Positions 6,564 to 10,320 of a stretch of 10,320 nt of DNA are shown here, one piece after another. The position numbers were made by a program, and so were the translations under genes. Source of the stretch: JAWWBL01 sp033720975 (lineage in GTDB: Bacteria; Actinomycetota; Acidimicrobiia; Spongiisociales; ZC4RG35); assembly GCA_033720975.1 (NCBI GenBank), contig JAWWBL010000056.1, forward strand, positions 1-10,320. Reading direction: 5' to 3'. The stretch's first letter is position 1. Each line of letters starts with the position of its first letter. The notes beneath the pieces are model-generated. The model made no database searches. It was not told the DNA's origin and saw only the letters and a list, made by a program, of their open reading frames with translations.

Positions 6564-8044
6564 CAGTGTCGGAAGTGCCTTCGCCCGGTGAAGACCAGGG
6601 CGATGCCGCTCTCATCCGCCGCGTCGATGACTTCCTGGTCGTTCCGCGACCCGCCGGGCTGGACGATCGCGGTCACACCCGCCTCGGCGAGGGTGTCCAG
6701 TCCATCCCGAAATGGGAAGAAGGCGTCGGAAGCCGCCACCGCTCCCTTTGCCCTGTCACCGGCCTTGATCACGGCGCGTTCGGCCGCGCCGACTCTCGAC
6801 TGGTCGCCTGCGCCTACACCAACTGCCTTGGAGCCGTCGGCGATCACGATGGCGTTCGACTTGGTATGCGCGCATACGGTCCAGGCGAAGCCCAGAGCCG
6901 ACAGCTCCCCGTCGCTGGGAGCGCGCTTTGACATCACCTCCCACGAGTCGGAGGTGACGTAGTCGCGCGTCTGGGTGAGGAACCCAGCGTCGACCCGTCT
7001 GTAATCGAGGTCAGCCTTCGACGGAGCTGGAGCCGTCAGGACACGCAGGTTCTTCTTCGCCCCGAGGACTTCGAGGGCATCAGGATCCGCTGAGAGAGAA
7101 ATCACCACCTCGACGAACTTGGAGGCGATCTCGCCCGCGGTGGCCCAGTCGAGTGTCCCATTGATGGCGACCACCCCGCCAAAGGCAGCCAGCGGGTCGC
7201 CGTCCCATGCCTGAAGGAACGAGTCGAGGATGGTGGGGGCCACCGCCGCACCGGCGGCATTGGTGTGCTTGACGACAACGGCTGAGCCTTCCCCGAGGTC
7301 GGAGGCAAGCCGCCATGCTGCCTCGGCGTCGGCATAGTTGTTGAACGACATCGCTTTGCCCTGATGCTGGGTCGCCGCGAGCCACCAAGGCTCGAGCCCA
7401 TCCTCGGCGTAGAGGACAGCCGGCTGGTGGGGGTTCTCTCCGTAACGGAGCTCGTCTACACGCCGGAGCGGGATCACCCGGTCATCCCCAATCCAGCCCA
7501 CGATCGCAGCGTCGTAGGAGGCCGTATGGAAGAACGCCTCTGCAGCCAGCCTGCGACGCAGATCGTCATCGAGCCCGCCGGACTCGACGGCGTCTGCAAC
7601 CTCGTCATACCGGGCCGGAGACACCACAACTCCGACGCGGCTGAAGTTCTTTGCCGCAGCTCGGATCAGGGATGGGCCCCCGATGTCGATCTGCTCGATG
7701 ATCGATCCTTCCGTCGATGACGGGTCGGCGACGGTGGCACGGAACGGATACAGATTCGAAACGACGAGATCAATCCGCTCGATCCCATTGGCCGCGAGCT
7801 CCGCGTCATCGTCTGGTCCCCTGGCGAGAATCCCGCCGTGGATCTTGGGATGCAGCGTCTTCACCCGGCCGTCGAGCATCTCCGGTGATCCAGTGACATC
7901 GCTGACGTCGGTGACCGGCAATCCCGCTTCACGGAGAACGGCTGCAGTGCCGCCCGAAGAGACGACCTCGTATCCTGCGGATACCAGCCGTTGGGCCAGT
8001 GCCACGATCCCTGTCTTGTCGTACACGCTCAGCAGGGCTCTCAT
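6563..8044 (-). CDS. purH: Bifunctional AICAR transformylase / IMP cyclohydrolase
   Basis: Catalyses the last two steps of IMP synthesis: formylation of AICAR with 10-formyl-THF, then ring closure. The 493 residues make it a little shorter than typical bacterial PurH (about 520). The N-terminal cyclohydrolase domain (about 1-190) shows LSVYDKTG, SSGGTA, GRVKTLHPKIHGGIL (59-73), VSNLYPF (95-101) and IDIGGPSLIRAAAKN (119-133). The transformylase domain shows LRYGENPHQ (199-207), KAMSFNNYAD, VVKHTNAAGAAVA (K259, H260), DPLAAFGG, KSNAIV (N397), SDAFFPF and QPGGSRNDQEVI, ending in TGRRHFRH. K259, H260 and N397 match the catalytic Lys, His and Asn. The usual bacterial NPCG after KH is NAAG here, closer to the eukaryotic SPAG form. 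ATG at 8042-8044 overlaps the purN stop (ATGA) and has a strong GGAGG site. Confidence 0.97.
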   Translation of the reverse strand: MRALLSVYDKTGIVALAQRLVSAGYEVVSSGGTAAVLREAGLPVTDVSDVTGSPEMLDGRVKTLHPKIHGGILARGPDDDAELAANGIERIDLVVSNLYPFRATVADPSSTEGSIIEQIDIGGPSLIRAAAKNFSRVGVVVSPARYDEVADAVESGGLDDDLRRRLAAEAFFHTASYDAAIVGWIGDDRVIPLRRVDELRYGENPHQPAVLYAEDGLEPWWLAATQHQGKAMSFNNYADAEAAWRLASDLGEGSAVVVKHTNAAGAAVAPTILDSFLQAWDGDPLAAFGGVVAINGTLDWATAGEIASKFVEVVISLSADPDALEVLGAKKNLRVLTAPAPSKADLDYRRVDAGFLTQTRDYVTSDSWEVMSKRAPSDGELSALGFAWTVCAHTKSNAIVIADGSKAVGVGAGDQSRVGAAERAVIKAGDRAKGAVAASDAFFPFRDGLDTLAEAGVTAIVQPGGSRNDQEVIDAADESGIALVFTGRRHFRH

Positions 8045-8637
8045 CGGCTGCCTCCCCCTAGCCGGCCGCGCTGGTCGATCTCGCCTCTGATGAACGCCGC
8101 GACGATCTCCGGATAGAGGCGGTGTTCCTCGACCCGGATACGGGTATGCAGTGACTCCACCGTGTCGCCGGGCTTAACCCGCACCGGATGTTGGGCGACG
8201 ATGGGCCCCTGATCGACCTCCTCGTCGACGATGTGCACGGTCACTCCTGTCACTTTCACCCCATGTTCCAGAGCGTCTTCCACGGCGTGGGCGCCTGGGA
8301 ACGCCGGGAGCAACGAGGGATGAACATTGAGGATCCGGCCCGGGAATCGGTCCACGAACGAGGGGGCGAGGATCCGCATGAACCCGGCCAGCACAACACC
8401 CTTGCAACCGCGATCCTCGACGGCATCGGCGAGGGCAGTCGAGAAAGAATCCCGATCCGGGTAGTCCCGCCATCGGATCACAGCGGTCTCGATCCCGGCG
8501 GCTGTGGCGCGCTCCAAAGCCTTTGCGTCATCGCGATCCGAGGCAACGAGCCTTATTCGGTCCTTCACATCGGGAGTGTCGATGAGTGCCTGGACGTTCG
8601 TACCCGATCCGGATGCGAGTACTGCGATGTCGATCAT
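8041..8637 (-). CDS. purN: Phosphoribosylglycinamide formyltransferase (GART)
   Basis: Transfers the formyl group of 10-formyl-THF to glycinamide ribonucleotide, the third step of purine synthesis. The 198 residues are close to the usual length. The N-terminal LASGSGTNVQAL (7-18) is the phosphate-binding loop. The catalytic triad is visible: LNVHPSLLPAFPG gives N104 and H106, and HIVDEEVDQGPI gives D142. KVTGVTVH (128-135) lies between. The stretch VASDRDDAKAL replaces the SN found at this point in E. coli PurN; other actinobacterial PurN proteins, from memory, also have an acidic version. The start is the ATG at 8635-8637, because MIDIAVLASGSG aligns with the family N-terminus. GGAGG precedes it, but only 2 bases away, so initiation may be inefficient. 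The frame is open further upstream to 8988, but that part only opposes the plus-strand rhodanese gene. First gene of the minus-strand cluster. Confidence 0.95.
   Translation of the reverse strand: MIDIAVLASGSGTNVQALIDTPDVKDRIRLVASDRDDAKALERATAAGIETAVIRWRDYPDRDSFSTALADAVEDRGCKGVVLAGFMRILAPSFVDRFPGRILNVHPSLLPAFPGAHAVEDALEHGVKVTGVTVHIVDEEVDQGPIVAQHPVRVKPGDTVESLHTRIRVEEHRLYPEIVAAFIRGEIDQRGRLGGGSR
8051..8055 (-). promoter_or_regulatory. purH ribosome binding site inside the purN 3' end
   Basis: The minus strand reads GGAGG with a 6-base spacer to the purH ATG (8042-8044). The same bases encode the glycine run LGGGSR at the PurN C-terminus, so this stretch is both coding sequence and ribosome binding site. 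It is the strongest such site in the window and suggests high or independent initiation at purH despite the overlapping stop and start. Confidence 0.75.
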
Positions 8638-8662
8638 GCCCTCCGCGATGTCAGGATGAGCG

Positions 8663-8668
8663 AGTGTA
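8663..8668 (-). promoter_or_regulatory. Possible -10 element for the purN-led operon
   Basis: The minus strand reads TACACT, fitting TANNNT (four of six consensus bases). It would start transcription near 8656, about 19 bases before the purN ATG. This is the only gap in the cluster that faces a divergent gene, so a promoter must lie here or inside the rhodanese gene. No convincing -35 element is seen at 16-18 bases behind it. Confidence 0.4.
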
Positions 8669-8696
8669 GGCCTGTCTATTTTGGTCGAACCGGCCT

Positions 8697-8702
8697 TACC
8701 AT
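8697..8702 (+). promoter_or_regulatory. Possible -10 element of a leaderless rhodanese transcript
   Basis: TACCAT fits TANNNT and ends 8 bases before the GTG at 8711-8713. Transcription from it would begin at about 8709-8711, right at the start codon. Leaderless mRNAs beginning with ATG or GTG are common in actinobacteria, and the absence of any Shine-Dalgarno-like site before this gene fits. No clear -35 element is present. Confidence 0.4.
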
Positions 8703-8710
8703 CACACGTC

Positions 8711-9025
8711 GTGGAACCGCGACGAGCCCGGTACGAAGAGGTCCCTGCCCACGACTGGAACGCCTGGGTGGACGAGAACGACGCAGTGGTGATCGACGTT
8801 CGCCAGCCTGAGGAATGGGAGCTCGGAACACTGGACGGGTCGATGTTGATCCAGATGGGAGAGATCCCGGCTCGACTCGCCGAGATTCCCGCAGACCGAG
8901 CCATACTGTGCGTTTGCCGCTCCGGCAGTCGGAGCGCTCGGGTGGCGTCCTTCCTGACCCAGAGCGGATACTCCAAGGTAGCCAACATGACGGGCGGGAT
9001 GAAAGCTCTGGGTCTTCAAACGTGA
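8711..9025 (+). CDS. Single-domain rhodanese-like sulfurtransferase
   Basis: Small (104-residue) cytoplasmic protein made of one rhodanese domain, which normally carries sulfane sulfur as a cysteine persulfide. Visible: VVIDVRQPEEWELGTLDGSMLIQM (D29, R31; the CH2A-like region) and the active-site loop CRSGSRSA starting at Cys69, with a second cysteine two residues before it (CVC). GYSKVANMTGGMKAL forms the usual C-terminal part, although the tryptophan common after GGM is absent. The start could be GTG at 8711 or an in-frame TTG at 8681. I prefer GTG because only six residues then precede the YEEVPAHDW strand and a TANNNT element sits at the right distance for a leaderless start. The stop TGA overlaps the next gene's GTG by four bases, so the pair is probably co-expressed and acts on the same sulfur species. 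The actual donor and acceptor are not shown by sequence. Confidence 0.88.
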   Translation: MEPRRARYEEVPAHDWNAWVDENDAVVIDVRQPEEWELGTLDGSMLIQMGEIPARLAEIPADRAILCVCRSGSRSARVASFLTQSGYSKVANMTGGMKALGLQT

Positions 9026-10320
9026 GCCCTCGCCTCGAGACCATCCGAACCAAGGGCCTCGGTGACTCGACATTCGTTCTCTCCCACGAGGGTTCAGCAG
9101 TCGTTGTCGACCCGCAACGTGACTTCGACAGGGTGACCGATGTGCTCGAGAGACTGGGAGCCGACCCCCGAGCGATCCTCGAGACCCACATTCACAACGA
9201 CTACGTGTCGGGAGGCCTGATGCTTGCCAAGGCGTCCGGGGCTGAGCTCGTCATGCCCGCCGGCTCTGCGCCTGTGTTCCGTCACCGAGCGGCGTTCCAC
9301 ATGGAGGACATAGAGGCCGGGTCGTTGACGATCCGGCCCATACACACGCCGGGACACACCCCCGAGCACATCTCCTACCTGGTACTCATAGATGGGAAAG
9401 CGCACGCGGTGTTCAGCGGGGGCAGCCTCCTGGTTCAGTCGGCGGGACGGTCCGACCTCTTGGGACACGACCGCGCGGAGACTCTGGCTCGGCTCCAATT
9501 TCACTCCGTCAACCGCCTCGCCGTACTGCCAGGCGACGTGATCCTCTGCCCGACGCACGGAGCCGGCAGTTTTTGCGTGTCCTCGGCGGCCGGGGGGGCC
9601 GTCTCGACGATCGGACAAGAGGTGGAGACGAACCCTGTCCTGGCTCACGTTGACGAAGAGACGTTCGTAAAAGCCCAGCTCGCGGATCTCGTCCCGTTTC
9701 CTGCCTACTACCGGCACATGGCTCCGGCCAACCTGACCGGATCGGAGAGCCTGCCCACATTCCGGCCCCCGCATCTCACCGACGGCGAGTTCGATTCGCT
9801 CGATATCGACGTTGTCGTCGTCGATGCACGGCCGGCCGAGGAGTTTGCATCCGGCCACCTTCCCGGATCGCTCGGCATTGGCGGTCGCAGCGACTTTGGG
9901 GTCTGGACGGGGTGGGTCGTGCCCTTCGATTCCCCGATCGTCCTCGTGGCCAACCCGGACCAGGACACCGAGGATCTAACGCGCCAATTGGCCAGGATCG
10001 GCTTCGACCGGGTGGTTGGGGTGATTCGCGATCTGGACCAATGGGCACGCCCTCTGACGAGCTACCCGACGGTTGGGGTCGATGAGTTCGCCGACTCCGC
10101 CATGACAGGAGGGCAGATCCTCGACGCCCGGGCGCCAAACGAATGGGAGGATGGTGTGATCCCCGGATCGATACTCTCGTACGCGCCCGACGTCGCGTCC
10201 GAGGGCATCCCCGACGCCGAAAGACCGGTTTTCGTCGCTTGTGAAACGGGTTACCGCGCCACGATCGCTGCCTCGCGAATCGAGGCGATGGGTCTCGCTC
10301 CGGTCGTCCTCACCGGCGCC
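9022..10320 (+). CDS. MBL-fold hydrolase with two rhodanese domains, 3' end cut by window edge
   Basis: The open frame runs 433 codons to the window edge without a stop. Residues about 1-185 form a metallo-beta-lactamase fold of the persulfide dioxygenase/glyoxalase II-like group: VVVDPQRD (27-34), THIHNDYVSGG (H56, H58, D60, Y61), HTPGHTPEH (H112), FSGGSLLVQSAGRSDLLG (131-148) and CPTHGAGSFC (H179). A linker containing PAYYRHMAPAN follows. The first rhodanese domain (about 254-345) has VVVVDARPAEEFASGHLPGS, but VANPDQD (309-315) lies where the active-site cysteine loop should be, so it is probably not catalytic. The second (about 350 onward) has ILDARAPNEWEDGVIPGS and an intact loop CETGYR (Cys407, Arg412). 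By analogy with ETHE1 and CstB it may oxidise or transfer persulfide sulfur. However, the Asp iron ligand of ETHE1 appears as Gly134 and the DH pair as DY, so dioxygenase activity is unproven. I recall the same GGSLL and NDYV forms in actinobacterial homologues. The GTG start overlaps the rhodanese stop (GTGA). Probably only some 20-30 residues are missing. Confidence 0.85.
   Translation, partial: MSPRLETIRTKGLGDSTFVLSHEGSAVVVDPQRDFDRVTDVLERLGADPRAILETHIHNDYVSGGLMLAKASGAELVMPAGSAPVFRHRAAFHMEDIEAGSLTIRPIHTPGHTPEHISYLVLIDGKAHAVFSGGSLLVQSAGRSDLLGHDRAETLARLQFHSVNRLAVLPGDVILCPTHGAGSFCVSSAAGGAVSTIGQEVETNPVLAHVDEETFVKAQLADLVPFPAYYRHMAPANLTGSESLPTFRPPHLTDGEFDSLDIDVVVVDARPAEEFASGHLPGSLGIGGRSDFGVWTGWVVPFDSPIVLVANPDQDTEDLTRQLARIGFDRVVGVIRDLDQWARPLTSYPTVGVDEFADSAMTGGQILDARAPNEWEDGVIPGSILSYAPDVASEGIPDAERPVFVACETGYRATIAASRIEAMGLAPVVLTGA

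Noticed and set aside
8638..8988. N-terminal extension of purN into the rhodanese gene
   Set aside because: The frame is open, but the PurN family begins at the MIDIAVLASGSG segment. The extension is antisense to the rhodanese domain and low-complexity, rich in Ser and Arg.
9094..9858. Minus-strand 254-codon open frame opposite the MBL-rhodanese gene
   Set aside because: The plus strand here encodes clear MBL motifs (THIHNDY, PGHTP, THG) in an uninterrupted frame, so the minus frame is a shadow.
1..10320. A novel defence, mobile or biosynthetic system
   Set aside because: Apart from the sulfur-handling pair, every gene is a recognisable housekeeping enzyme with intact motifs; no direct repeats, integrase, transposase, toxin pair or secondary-metabolite enzyme was seen on either strand.

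Overview
The window looks like chromosomal DNA from an actinobacterium. Base composition is high-GC (by eye about 60% or more), with many GTG/TTG starts and genes joined by 1-4 base overlaps. Mdh and NadC follow closely, over long stretches, what I remember of the mycobacterial proteins. Genus cannot be assigned; a deep or uncultured actinobacterial lineage is possible. I see no tRNA, rRNA, insertion sequence, phage gene or CRISPR array.

Positions 28-8637 hold one tightly packed minus-strand cluster of eight housekeeping genes, transcribed right to left: purN, purH, folD, icd, nadA, nadB, nadC, mdh. It begins at a divergent intergenic region (8638-8710) and ends at a GC-rich hairpin just after mdh (13-27). 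The only internal gaps of note are folD-icd (39 bp), nadC-mdh (24 bp) and icd-nadA (99 bp). The last holds a structured GC-rich segment, a possible weak promoter and a strong ribosome binding site that places nadA's start at a TTG codon.

The genes fit together metabolically. FolD interconverts 5,10-methylene- and 10-formyl-tetrahydrofolate, the formyl donor for both PurN and PurH, and yields NADPH. Icd also yields NADPH. NadB, NadA and NadC convert aspartate to nicotinate mononucleotide for NAD. Mdh uses NAD and makes oxaloacetate, the precursor of aspartate. The linkage of purN-purH with folD and mdh is, from memory, seen in other actinobacteria; nadABC lying between icd and mdh is the unusual part.

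The plus-strand genes at 8711-10320 form a two-gene sulfur-handling unit: a small single-domain rhodanese, then, overlapping by 4 bases, a metallo-beta-lactamase-fold protein fused to two rhodanese domains, which runs off the right edge. The pair resembles persulfide/sulfane-sulfur detoxification modules, but the MBL metal site and the first rhodanese loop depart from the canonical residues. This is the least-characterised part of the window. Nothing else suggests a new system.

No gene-free stretch exceeds 300 bases; the longest is the 99 bp icd-nadA gap.
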